The notes under the pieces were generated by a model. It did no database searches, had not been told where the DNA came from, and worked only from the letters and a program-made list of their open reading frames with translations. Positions 31,831 through 42,825 of a stretch of 64,000 bases of DNA are shown piece after piece. Location of the stretch: the NCBI GenBank assembly GCA_023614405.1, contig CM042697.1, positions 468,268,744-468,332,743 on the forward strand, written 5' to 3'. This DNA comes from Avena insularis (Eukaryota > Streptophyta > Magnoliopsida > Poales > Poaceae). How positions within the stretch are numbered: the first letter of the stretch is position 1; each line of letters starts with the position of its first letter. The translations under genes and the position numbers were made by a program.

Positions 31831-34800
31831 ATAGGTGTATGCTGGAGGGCATTAGAGTCTTGGCTACATTATGAAGAATTGAGGGATCTTCATCAATTAT
31901 TATTGTCTAGACAAGCCATGTGTATTATCATGATTATATTATATTTCCAATGTTCCTCCTTGCGGTAACATATGCTAAACTCTTTACATTGAAAGTTACT
32001 TGCCTCCTTATGCATGTGTTAGTTGTGTATCTTCCATGTGTTTGTACATGTTGTGCTTTCCACTTAATTGTCTTGAGGTATCAATCATATTTGTGTATGA
32101 TTAGGTGGCACACCATGTATGTGTGTTTCTTGTGTTGAGCCTTACTTGATTATATTTGGTATCTTATTTGGCTCTTGTGAGAGATTAATGGACTATCCCA
32201 TTTTGGGGGAGTGTTATGCGTAGGCATTCCACAATCCTAAAAATGTGTGTACATGAGTAATACCACCTAGCATTTATATTGGGATATTATCTAGTCTCTA
32301 TGTGGTACAATTCTCATGAGAAATTTAAGTTTTATAATGTCCATTAATTATCTCTATTTGTATTATTTTGCCTCGAGTTGGTTTTATGGTAGTATCACAT
32401 TATGGGGGAGTCATATGCTTAGTGCATATTACAATCCTAGAAAATATGAACATTCGAGGTTGTGTCACTTAGAATTGATATTGATAATTATCTAGCTCCT
32501 ATGTGACACATTTTCTCATAAAAGTTCCAATTTGCTTGAATGCCTTTACTGCTCATATTTTGGATCTTGTATGTGAGAGTGTTTCTTGGTATGTGTTTCC
32601 TCATATTTAGATATATATATGCTCATGGAAACCATTTGCTTCAAGTTACCTTAATCACTAGTGATTGTGTGACTATTGGATGCTACCAAGAATCTTGTTC
32701 GAAGTATCATGCTTAATTCTTATATTTAGTTATATGCTTCTTGTTGTGACTATGATCTTGGATATCCATGCTAGCTACCTTGGGAAAATTATTCCCAATA
32801 TTTCTTGTCTTTGGACAATGAGTACTCAATTTAAGGTAGAATTTATTGATAATATTCACTTTGGCCTTTGCTTAATATTGTCCTATCTTTGGCCAAGTAA
32901 ATGTTTTGTGTGCTCCCATGTATTCCTTGCTACTTTTTTGGATCTTCTTATTTTAGTAGTATCCTCTTGTGTTGTATTTAATGTAGGTAGTAGTGATGAT
33001 CTCATTTGTTTGCATTTTGCATTCAAAGCAAAATTCTATATAATGTACTACTCATGAGTGAGCTCTCCTATGTTATGTAGAACACTCATATTTATGCTTC
33101 TTTGGTTGATCCATATCGGGTTGTATGTTCTTGGAACCTCAATCTTTTCGTTTTGGTATTTTGTGCCATCATGAGAAGTTTGGGGAGTTTGGTTTCTTGT
33201 TGGAACCTTGCTCTTTTGGGGAGTTTGTTTTGTCTCATTCCTTATTTCATGATTCGACCATTTTAGAATGAGATAAATCCTTGAGCATTTTTATTTCTAT
33301 CTATGTTTTTCTCTTTGGCCTTAGCCTAGTTCATTTGTTGAACTTGTGATCTTTCATGTGTTGAATTGGTTCTTTGATACAATTTGGACATCGTTTGTCA
33401 TGTCACACTCTTATGTGTGCAATCTCGATTTACTTGGTGTTTTTGTTCAAATTGTATCTCCTTTTTTGTTCTTGAAAGCTTTATGCATGCATATTTACTA
33501 TATGTTATATTATGGCATGCTTTCTTTCTTTGATCCAATATATAGGGGAAACTCCACCAAATCTCATCGGCTAAGTTGTGCATGAAATTTAATTTCATAT
33601 CAATATGCACATATTTATGTGGAGTCTCTCCTATGTATTGTAGTTGCACTAACTACATTGGACCCAATAAGTTTGGGGACCATTTTGTACTTAAATGTGT
33701 TTTAGGTACATTGGAGATAGATTGGATGCTTTTCTCTCAATTTTGAAGAAATGACGCATACATGAAAATTGGAGGCAAGCTATAGGATGATCAACGAATT
33801 CATATCCTCTACATCCTACCAATTATATCTCGGTAACAAGTATCTCTTGCTCATGCATATTTATCTTGCTTACAACCTTTTGTAGGTTGCATCTTGGCAT
33901 GAATTTTTGTTATTATATTTATTGTTGTATCTCTAGCCATGGTATTAAGAGAACTCTCTATTGTAAATGTGTAGAAGTTGAGATGAGTGCATATAATTGG
34001 TACTATACAAAATCATGCATATGATCCATCAATCCCAAATATGTCAATCTAGCAATTTTATTACCTATATTTTCCTCAACTTCTCTCATGTGCAATAGTG
34101 AGATTTTGCTAGTTATTTATTCCTTGTGATACTTGTTGCCTTTCTCCATATATTCCAACTTTCTCCTTTTTCCCTTGGTGATAGTTGTAATATATGTAGT
34201 GTGTTGGTTTTTGAAGTTCATTAATGTACAATAAGATAGATTTGAGCCTTTGGCCATGCTTTGAAGCAAAAATCTTATTGGTATATATTATGACTTCATT
34301 TTTGCTTTTCATATGCCTTCTTGTATATCTTCTTTATGTGTGCATATTTCTTTGTTGGAATATGTCTCTGTGATGTTTTCCACTTATAGACATATACACA
34401 TATGAGAAGATAATTTTAGATGATTTTTAATCCTTAGAGACCACCTTTCTATTCCTTTTGATTCTTCGCTGGCTTCCAAATTTAATTTCCTATGAGTGTT
34501 AGTTCCTCTTGTTTGCATCTTTGGGCACTCATATTTGTTCTATCATGCCTTGCACTGTTAAATGAACTTGGATGAGTGAGGATTCCATGATTATGCACCT
34601 TGTTCCCAAATACAATTATCATAATTGGTGCATTATCTCTGGGGAGCTCATCTAATTCATTTAATAATGCTCATTTGTCTTCTTTCTCATTTTTGTGCCT
34701 TAAATGTTTATGGGGGAGCAAGGATGCCATATTCGTGCATTATGTATTCTCATGCATTAATTTTAAATTGTGCACAATCTTGGGGAGCTTCTCTAGTTTG

Positions 34801-35402
34801 ATATTTAAAGCACTCTTTTGCTCATATCATAATATCTTGTAGTTTCCATTTGAACTCATTTGTTGTTTTCACTTGGTTTGTCGGACCTTGTAATTGCTTG
34901 CATCATTTGACTTTATTTTGGCAATCTTCGGGTCCTTGATATAGTTCTACTCCCTCCCAAGTATTCATCATTGGATATGTGCGAAGGCACACCTTTGGAG
35001 GAATTATTATTATATTTGCCTTCTAGAACTTGTCACCCATTTCGGCAATCGATGCTAATGGGGGGGGGGAAGTTTTAGAGGGTTTAAGGCAAGTTGGAAA
35101 TTGGTTTATGCATTGAGTTTGTTCTTGAGCATTTGCCTTTCATGCTCTTGCATCTTTGTTGTTGCCTAGCATGTGGTATATAAAGGAAACTCCACCAATG
35201 TTAATGATTGGCAATATGTGCAATGAAATTCAAGTTCATCACACATGCATAGATTGTGGGGGACTTTGCTCTATATATGGTGGTGGTACCAATATCACAT
35301 ACTTATGTAGTATTTGATATTGGTGTTACCATTTTACTCATTAATATTCCTTATATAAACCCTCTTAAAGTGATTGTCATCAATTACCAAAATGGGGGAG
35401 AT
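31831..35402 (+). other. Non-coding 3' region with repeated GGGGAG tracts and the PPT
   Basis: AT-rich with no coding potential I can recognise. Purine tracts of the form TGGGGGAG or TTGGGGAG recur at about 32204, 32402, 33181, 33219, 34637, 34709, 34776 and 35393. The last (AAAATGGGGGAGAT, 35389-35402) abuts the 3' LTR and is the polypurine tract. Units starting at 32204 and 32402 are diverged ~197-bp repeats. A second diverged pair (GGAAACTCCACCAA at 33546 and 35187) lies 1.6 kb apart. Confidence 0.65.
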
Positions 35403-37636
35403 TGAAAGAACATGTGGGCCCCCATGTGTGGTTTTGGTAATTAATGACAATATTTATGGGCTAATGTGTGTACTGAGTTGCACTTGTAGGATTTGTCCAT
35501 TGGCATCGCTTGGAGCTTGTGTCGGCTTCAAGGTCGATGAAATGAGAATAAGATATGTTGTGCCAACTCAAAATGCGCCATCTATAGAAGATCTCATGTT
35601 TGATGCTTGCCATGCTCGGTGATCATGGATCGATGATGTGGAATCAAGAAAGGCGTTCCATCTTGAGAAGGGAAAGATCATCTACATCAATCTCAAGTGG
35701 AATGCTGAATGCAAAGGTATAATCTTGATAGGTTTTCCCTTTTGCCGGTCTCATATTGTTAGTAGGAGACCGGGTTTAGGATAGATAGCCGTACTATCAA
35801 GAGGGGCTCTCGAATGAGTAACTCGTTCACTTCATTCGGAGAGAGCTCAAACCTTTGCATATTTGCATCATCATATTTGGTTGTTATTTGGTCTTATCCA
35901 TGTGAGGATATAAAGCTTGTGGTAATCTCCATAACAAGCTCTTGTTCATCAAAATCGGATCTTCCGTTTGTATCATGTTGCGATTTTGATCTTGGCGGCT
36001 TTTCGGTTTCTCACCAAGTGAGGTATCTCACATTATTATACATGATACATTCTCACTTGGTGATAAACAATATTTTCACCTTTCATATGGTAGCTCATGT
36101 CGTCCTTTTTCCAACGCAATTGGAATCGGGTCGATCGGAGTTACCAATCAAAAGTTATAGAGGTTTGAATTTTCCTAGGTACCAGCGCGGCAGTAGGTTT
36201 TGGCAAGTTGCCAAATGCCACTGCCCTCCTAGGTATCGAAATGCGGTAGTACTGCATTTTAGTACCTAGCACGGCAGAAGGTTTTGACAAGTTTCCAAAA
36301 GCCACTGCCGGGCTAGGTACTAAAAAGCGGTAGTACCTAGCGCGGCAGAAGGTTTTTTACTTCGTCATTTGGATCTATACTCCCTTGCTGTACTATGATG
36401 TTTCTTTGCATGATCTTGTATAGGTTGTTGTCCTCTTCAAAACGATCCCAAGATCATCAAAATCGGAGTCCAGATGCAAAAGTTATGGCTGTTTTCGTTC
36501 TGTGATGACCGGTAGTACCGGACCAGGATCCGGTAGTACCGCATTTTGGTACTGGGGAGCGCAGATAAAAATGTGTTTGGCGCCTCAGGAACCCGAGGGA
36601 ATGTCCGGTAGTGCCGGGAAAGTCCGGTAGTACCGGAAAAAAAGTCTGGTAGTACCGAGAATCGCGTTTTTAGGCTGCAATGGTTGGATTTTGGAGGGGC
36701 CTATATAAGGGGCCTTCTTCCCCAATGGTTCCTCAACCAATCTTGCAAGTTTTCCCCTCCATTGTTGACCTTCTTGAGCTTGCTTTCTCTCAATCCCTCC
36801 GATGATTCTTGCATATTCTTGAGGGATTTGAAAGAGGAGATCTAGATCTACAATCCCACCAATCAATCTCTTCTCTAAGTGAGGGGAACATATTGGGATC
36901 TAGATCCTGGAGTCTTTTGTGGATTTCCTCCATTGTTCTTACTCTCTTATTCCCCATAAGCTTTTGTAGCTTTGGTGGATTTTGGGAGAGAAGGATTTGA
37001 ACACCTTTGTGGTGTTCTTGCCATTTGCGTTTGGTGCATCGGTTTGTGTTCTCCTCGGAGGATTTGGTTTGAGTTACTCATTGGAGCTTGTCCCTCTTGG
37101 GTTCTTGGAACCCTGGACGGTTTTGTGGCCTTGGTGGCGTTTGTTGGGAGCCTCCAATTAAGTTGTGGAGAAGTGCCCCAACCTTGTGAGAGGTTCCGGT
37201 TGCCACCGACAAGTGCACCAATAGTGGAAGTGTGGATCGATCCCGTTGGGGTGAGATTCACCGGAGAATAAGGGAGGCCTTTTGTGGTGTTGGTGGTTTG
37301 ATACCACTCCCTCTCCAAACGAGACGTACTCCATGTTGGGAGGAACTCGGTAAAATATCGTTGTACCCGCGTGCCTCGGTTATCTCTATACCCGAGATCT
37401 TTACTTATGCACTTTACATTGTGATAGCCTTCGTGCTTGAAGTAATATATATCTTGCTATCACTTTGTTGCTTTTATTTTTAGCATAAGTTGTTGGTGCA
37501 TATAGGTGAACCTTAGTTGTTCTAGGTTGTGCTTAACAAAGTAAACACTAGTTTTATTTTGCCTTTGTTGAGCCACTCTAGAAAAAGTTTTAATCGCCTA
37601 TTCACCCCCCCTCTAGGCGACATCCGTATCCTTTCA
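35403..37636 (+). repeat. Copia-like 3' LTR
   Basis: 2234 bp and homologous to the 5' LTR. It is 44 bp shorter, mainly because parts of the ~90-bp internal repeat units (36175-36355) are missing. It ends CCTTTCA before the CCAGG duplication. Confidence 0.9.
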
Positions 37637-37641
37637 CCAGG

Positions 37642-38157
37642 AGCTCGAAAAACTTGACGGCGGGGTTCGGGGTGGCCGGAATCAGCGGTGGAGGCGGTGG
37701 CCGGAGTCGGCGAGGCTCGGAGCGCCGGCGAGGAGCACATGGAGACGCGCAATGACGAGGCGGTGGAGTCCTCATGGAGGCGCATGGAGGCCGACAATGA
37801 GGCTGGTTGGGCGACTGACGGCGTCCGAGCGCTTGTCCTCGCGGCGACGATCTGTTGCGGGTGAGTGAAGAGGAACGGTGAAGAAGGAGAAGGAGAAGGG
37901 GCGTCGTGTATAAAGTGGAGGGCGAATACGTCCCGGTTGATGCCAACAACCGGGACTAAGGGGTCATACGTCCCAGTTGGAGCCACCAACCGGGACGTAT
38001 ACTCCACTTTTTTTCATCAGCCCAAGAGGCGCGCGCAGGGGTCTTTAGTCCCACGTATGACCCTGTTTTCAAAAAAAAAACAAGGGTTTTCTCTCTGTTC
38101 CCGCCTTATTTTTTATTTTGGGGTTTAAATTTATAATGTTTTTTAAATGATAATTAC
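37642..38157. other. CACTA interior: GC-rich block, then subterminal-like repeats
   Basis: 37642-37880 continues the GC-rich block cut by the Copia insertion and is rich in GGCGG and GCCGG triplets. At 37930-38060 CGTCCCGGTTG/CAACCGGGACTAA motifs occur, as at CACTA ends. No CACTAG terminus is seen here. No gene is supportable. Confidence 0.45.
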
Positions 38158-39035
38158 TTTGGAATTTAGAAAAACTTTAAACATAAAAAGTGTTTGAATT
38201 TAAATAACTAATTCAAAACCATTTTCTGTTTTTAAAAATAATTAATGTAACCATTTAAACTATGAACCATTTAAAATTAAAAATGAATTAACTTAAATTT
38301 TTTGAATATTAATTTGGAATTTAGAAAAAATTTAAACATAAAAAGTGTTTTGATTTGAATAACTAATTCAAAACCATTTTCTGTTTTTAAAAAAATAATT
38401 AATATAACCATTTAAAATATGAACCATTTAAAATTAAAAATGAATTAATTTATATTTTTTGAATATTAATTTGGAATTTAGAAAAACTTTAAACATAAAA
38501 AGTGTTTGGATTTGAATAACTAATTCAAAACCATTTTCTATTTTTAAAAATAATTAATGTAACCATTTAAAATTAAAAATGAATTAACTTTTTATTTTTT
38601 GAATATTAATTTGGAATTTAGAAAAACTTTAAACATAGAAGTGTTTGAATTTGAATAAATAATTCAAAACCATTTTCTGTTTTTAAAAATAATTAATGTA
38701 ACCATTTAAAATTAAAAATGAATTAACTTACATTTTTTGAATATTAATTTGGAATTTAGAAAAACTTTAAACATAAAAAGTGTTTGGATTTGAATAACTA
38801 ATTCAAAACCATTTTATGTAACTAAAAATAATTAATGTAACCATTTAAAAATTAAAAATAATTAATGTAACCATTTAAAATTAAAAATGAATTAACTTAT
38901 ATTTTTTGAATATTAATTTGGAATTTAGAAAAACTTTAAACATAAAAAGTGTTTGGATTTGAATAACTAATTCAAAACCATTTTCTGTTTTTAATTTGGA
39001 TTTGAATTAACTTATATTTTTTATATATTAATGGG
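38158..39035. repeat. AT-rich tandem array, six units of ~138-169 bp
   Basis: Units start with TTTGGAATTTAGAAAAA at 38158, 38313, 38470, 38610, 38748 and 38917. Each contains AACATA.AAAGTGTTT, AACTAATTCAAAACCATTTT and AATTAATGTAACCATTTAAA-like segments. Length varies through small internal duplications. It is non-coding and lies in the CACTA interior. Confidence 0.9.
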
Positions 39036-39244
39036 CGAGAAAAAAAGGACGGAAAATAATGGGCAGGAAGAAAATTTTATTAGGATAGAACTGGAATTAA
39101 AGTACATAACACAACTAACACTAAGTTACATAGAAGAACTGAAAATTAAGATACATGGCCAGATTAAGCCACAATCGGCCGAACTTGTTTTGCAATATTG
39201 GAGTGATTCAGTCATGCTCCTGTCTACACTTGTAATACTCGCCA

Positions 39245-39728
39245 TCAGATGCCGTGCCAGTCGCTGCCGTCCGAGTCGCCAGAGTTGAACCTTGAAGGCT
39301 GAGTACGAGTGGGCTGGACTTGAGGGTAGCCTTGCAGGGGGTTAGAGTCGGCGGCCGTGTCGAGGCCATGACGCCTGGAGAGTTCGCGCCACCACCACAC
39401 GGCCGGCCTCGTTCAAGTTCGGAGGAGGTGGGCCTTCCTCCTCATGCCTGGCGAGCGCCCTCTCACGCCGATCCACGAAGAAGGCTTCCCAAGTCGGGAA
39501 ATAGTCGGAATACCATCTGGGATTCCTCCGCTGCTCCGTTGTGAGCTCGAAGTAGTAGTGGTTCGTGATGGCCATCCGGCGCGCCACACCTAGAGGGACA
39601 GGAGGAACCGGTACGCCTCTAGCGCTCAGCATCCAACCGACGGGGACACAGTAGCCCGACGGGCAGGGGTAGTTCGAGGCGCAAAGCGCCTCCGCCTCCC
39701 TGGGGGTTAGTGCTACGATGGAAGTCAT
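39245..39728 (-). pseudogene. Small unknown CACTA-associated gene (LTPREAEAL protein)
   Basis: ATG at 39728 starts MTSIVALTPREAEALC and continues with SGYCVPVGWMLSARGVPVPP, YFELTTEQRRNPRWYSDYFP and WEAFFVDRRERALARHEEEG. A one-base shift near 39400 is needed to continue into GRVVWWRELSRRHG, QGYPQVQPTRTQPSRF and NSGDSDGSDWHGI, ending at TGA 39245-39247 (about 160 aa). I recall abundant grass repeat-associated proteins with this opening, but no assigned function. There is no signal peptide or membrane segment. It is rich in Arg, Pro and aromatic residues, with an acidic tail. A TATA box stands 66 bp upstream. Confidence 0.6.
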
Positions 39729-39793
39729 GGAAAAGAGTGATGAGGTTGCAGATATGAGTCTAGAGATGTGCAATGACAATGGAGGCCAACCCT

Positions 39794-39804
39794 ACATATA
39801 TATA
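39794..39804 (-). promoter_or_regulatory. TATA box of the small unknown gene
   Basis: On the minus strand CACTATATATATGTAGG lies about 66-76 bp before the ATG at 39728, a normal distance for a plant core promoter with a short leader. Confidence 0.5.
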
Positions 39805-39865
39805 GTGAGAAATGGCAGGAAGATAAGCGGAGGAAGAATCAAGGAAAAATCAAGGCGGAAGAAAT

Positions 39866-39942
39866 GGCGGGAAGAACTGGCGGGAAGAAAAATGGCGGGA
39901 AGAAAGGGCAGGAAAAAAATGGCGGGAAGAAAAATGGCGCAT
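39866..39942. repeat. Purine-rich minisatellite
   Basis: Irregular repeats of GGCGGGAAGAAAAAT/GGCGGGAAGAA (about 14-18 bp), five to six copies, directly before the ~660-bp array. Confidence 0.7.
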
Positions 39943-41853
39943 TTAGAACTTGCATTGGATCACTGAAGAAACCACATATTGCGAGTCTAAAAATGATTTT
40001 TTTTCAAAAAATCACGGGCGTTAGATCATGTACCTGTAGTACAAACCGGACCCACTTCATGGCGATTCGGCAGACATTTGTCCTTTTTACCCGGGATGGA
40101 CAAAAAGGTTTAAGATATCCCGGTTGGGAGATAGTCCATGTAAGATGGTCTAGTATTTTAGAAAAATAGGACGGTAGCATTCTGAAACAACATTTTGGTG
40201 GTTACTTCACAAAACGACCCGTTTTTGGCGCTCGGAAAATGGAAAAGGGCTTTTTCGTGCAACGAAAAGGAAAACTTCCTCCTGCAACATTGTTCTCCAT
40301 ACCAATGTCCACATGCATGCATAATATGGGCACAGCATCACAAACTATGCCGTGATTCAGCACATAACATCGGTCATTTGGACAGAAAGCCATGAAACCT
40401 CGAACATGATAGGTCATTTTGTGAAGGTTTTTTCAAGACATAATCAATATACCAAGTCTGGTATTTTTCCTTTCAACTATGTCACATAATATGACAGCAC
40501 GCAAAGGATTTTCATTGTTCGGATTTTTCTTGAATTTCTTATGCCCGTTTTGAATTTTTTGGATTTCTAACAATGGTCGAACCGGCGTGCATGAAGATAG
40601 GGGACGAGAATCGTTAGAAATTGCATTGGATCTCTGAAAAAACCACATATTGCGAGTCTAAAAATTATTTTTTCAAAAAATCACGGGCGTTAGATCATGT
40701 ACCTGTAGTACAAACCGGACCCACTTCCTACCGATTCGGCAGACATTTGTACTTTTTATCTGGGATGGACGAAAAGGTTTGAGATGGCCCGGTTAGGAGA
40801 TAGTCCATGTAAGGTGGTCTAGTATTTTAGAAAAATGGGACGGCAGCATTCTGAAACAGCATTTTGGTGGTTACTTCACAAAACGACCCGTTTTTTGCGC
40901 TCGGAAAATGGAAAAGGGATATTCCGTGCGACGAAAAGGAAAACTTCCTCCTGCAACATTGTTCTCCATACCAATGTCCACATGCATGCATAATATGGGC
41001 ACAAAATCACAAACTATGCCGTGATTCAGCACATAACATCGGTCATTTGGACCGAAAGCCATGAAACCTCGAACGTGATAGGTCATTTTGTGAAGGTTTT
41101 TTCGAGGCATGATCAATATATCAAGTCTGTTATTTTTGCTTTCAACTATGTCACATAATATGACACCACGTGAAGGATTTTCATTGTTCGGATTTTTTTT
41201 GAATTTCTTATGTCCGTTTTGAATTTCTAACTATGGTCGAACCGACGTGCATGAAGATAGGGGACGAGCATTGTTAGAAATTGCATTGGATCTCTGAAAA
41301 AACCACATATTGCGAGTCTAAAAATGAGTTTTTCAAAAAATCACAGGCGTTAGATCATGTACCTGTAGTACAAACCGGATCCACTTCCTATCGATTCGGC
41401 AGACATTTGTCCATTTTATCCGGGATGGACGAAAAGGTTTCAGATGTCTCGGTTGGGAGATAGTCCATGTAAGGTGGTCTAGTATTTTAGAAAAATGGGA
41501 CGGTAGCATTCTGAAATAGCATTTTTGTGGTTACTTCACAAAACGACCCGTTTTTGCGCTCGGAAAATGGAAAAGGGCTTTTCCGTGCGACGAAAAGGAA
41601 AACTTCCTCCTGCAACAGTGTTCTCCATACTAATGTCCACATGCATGCATAATATGGGCACAACATCACAAACTATGTCATGATTCAGCACATAACATCG
41701 GTCATTTTGACCGAAAGCCATGAAACCTCGAACATGATAGGTCATTTTTTAAAGGTTTTTTCGAGACATGATCAATATACCATGTCTGGTATTTTTCCTT
41801 TCAACTATGTCACATAATATGACACCACGCGAAGGATTTTCATTGTTCGGATT
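39943..41853. repeat. Large tandem repeat, ~660-671 bp, nearly three copies
   Basis: Units begin TTAGAA(C/A)TTGCATTGGAT at 39943, 40614 and 41274. The third stops at about 41853 (CATTGTTCGGATTTT). Landmarks shared by all three are ACCACATATTGCGAGTC, GGGAGATAGTCCATGTAAG, GGTGGTTACTTCACAAAACG, AATGTCCACATGCATGCATA and TATGACA.CACG. Identity is high. ORFs inside are short and not shared in a way that suggests a protein. Confidence 0.95.
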
Positions 41854-41859
41854 TTCAAT

Positions 41860-42720
41860 ATACTAAAGGTTCATCTTTAGTCCCGGTTGGAGGGATTTCG
41901 GCAGGCTGGGCCAGGCAGCACTAATGATAGGGATGAGTGTCGACATTATGTCGTGCGGCGTGTACCTTGTCCCGGATGATGTCACCAACCGGGACTAAAG
42001 ATGAACCTTTAGTCCCTGTTGGAGACACCAACCGGGACAAAACACGAGTCAGCACTAATAATAGGGGTGAGTGTCGACATTATGTCGTAAGTGTGGACAC
42101 TATGCCGAGCTGCTTGTACTATAAATAGGCATCCTTATGAGTCCAGTCCTCCAGCCAGATTGAGGCATCTCCAATATTGTTTTCGAGAGCAGGGACACCA
42201 CTCGACCCGATTTGGGAGATCTTGTCGGATCGATCCTCGGCATCTCCAAGAAACTGGTCATAGAGGCACTCCCTAATATGTGAAATTAGTTAGCTCCCGG
42301 GTGTATTGATCTAGTTAGAGAAGTTACAAGCTGCAAGATGGTGTGCAAGAGCAGGGACACCACTACGACCAGTTTCAGGGAGATGTCGCCGGATCCCAGT
42401 CCTCCGGCATCTCCAAAAAACTGGTCATAGAGGCACTCCCTAATATGTGACCACGCGCGTTTGGAGATCAGATTTTAATGGTAAGTACGAATCGGGACAA
42501 CTTCTTCATAGTTCGGGAAAGTCGTTCTACGAATCGGGACTAAAGGCCCCCTTTAGTCCCGGTCTAGCCACAAAACAGGACTAACACTCAAGACATTTAT
42601 TAATATTAAAAACTGAGACTACAAAACTGGGACTAAAGGCCCCTATATATAGTCCCGGTCAAGCCACAAACTGGGACTAACACTCAATACATTTATTAAA
42701 CTTGGAAAATTGCAAACATC
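41860..42720. repeat. CACTA subterminal-like repeats and local duplications
   Basis: TTTAGTCCCGGTT/AACCGGGACTAAAG motifs occur at 41877-42040 and 42535-42680. CAGCACTAATGATAGGG...GTCGACATTATGTCG is duplicated (about 41916 and 42050). A second duplication (GAGCAGGGACACCACT...GGCACTCCCTAATATGTGA) lies at 42189-42282 and 42350-42450. A plus-strand TATA-like CTATAAATAGG is at 42119-42129. It may be the junction of a second CACTA. Confidence 0.55.
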
Positions 42721-42825
42721 ATAAGATATCCCGGCCAGACATGAACTAGAGTTACACAATATGAGCATGAACTTCTTGGCATATGTCCTTCCTTATGATC
42801 GCTTCAGACGTAACCATGGAGCATA

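Larger units (their letters stand above)
27008..37636 (+). mobile_element. Gag-only Copia (Sirevirus-like) LTR retrotransposon, 10.6 kb
   Basis: Long LTRs (27008-29285 and 35403-37636) begin TGAAAG and end CTTTC(A), with target duplication CCAGG on both sides (27003-27007, 37637-37641). The PBS is TGGTATCAGAGCC, the initiator-Met type used by Copia and Sirevirus elements. The interior encodes a Copia-type gag with two CCHC knuckles and nothing else. Protease, integrase, RT and RNase H are absent, so it must have moved using another element's enzymes. The last 3.5 kb before the 3' LTR are AT-rich with repeated GGGGAG tracts. Confidence 0.9.

Noticed and set aside
35374..35622. ORF at the start of the 3' LTR (and its twin at 26862-27227)
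   Set aside because: Both fall in U3 of the Copia-like LTR and show no protein features; their similarity reflects LTR identity.
40202..41745. Three similar minus-strand ORFs in the ~660-bp repeats
   Set aside because: The similarity reflects the tandem repeat; start and stop positions differ between units and no domain is visible.
38158..41853. CRISPR-like array
   Set aside because: The repeats are long tandem units without regular spacers in a plant genome; they are transposon-internal tandem arrays.
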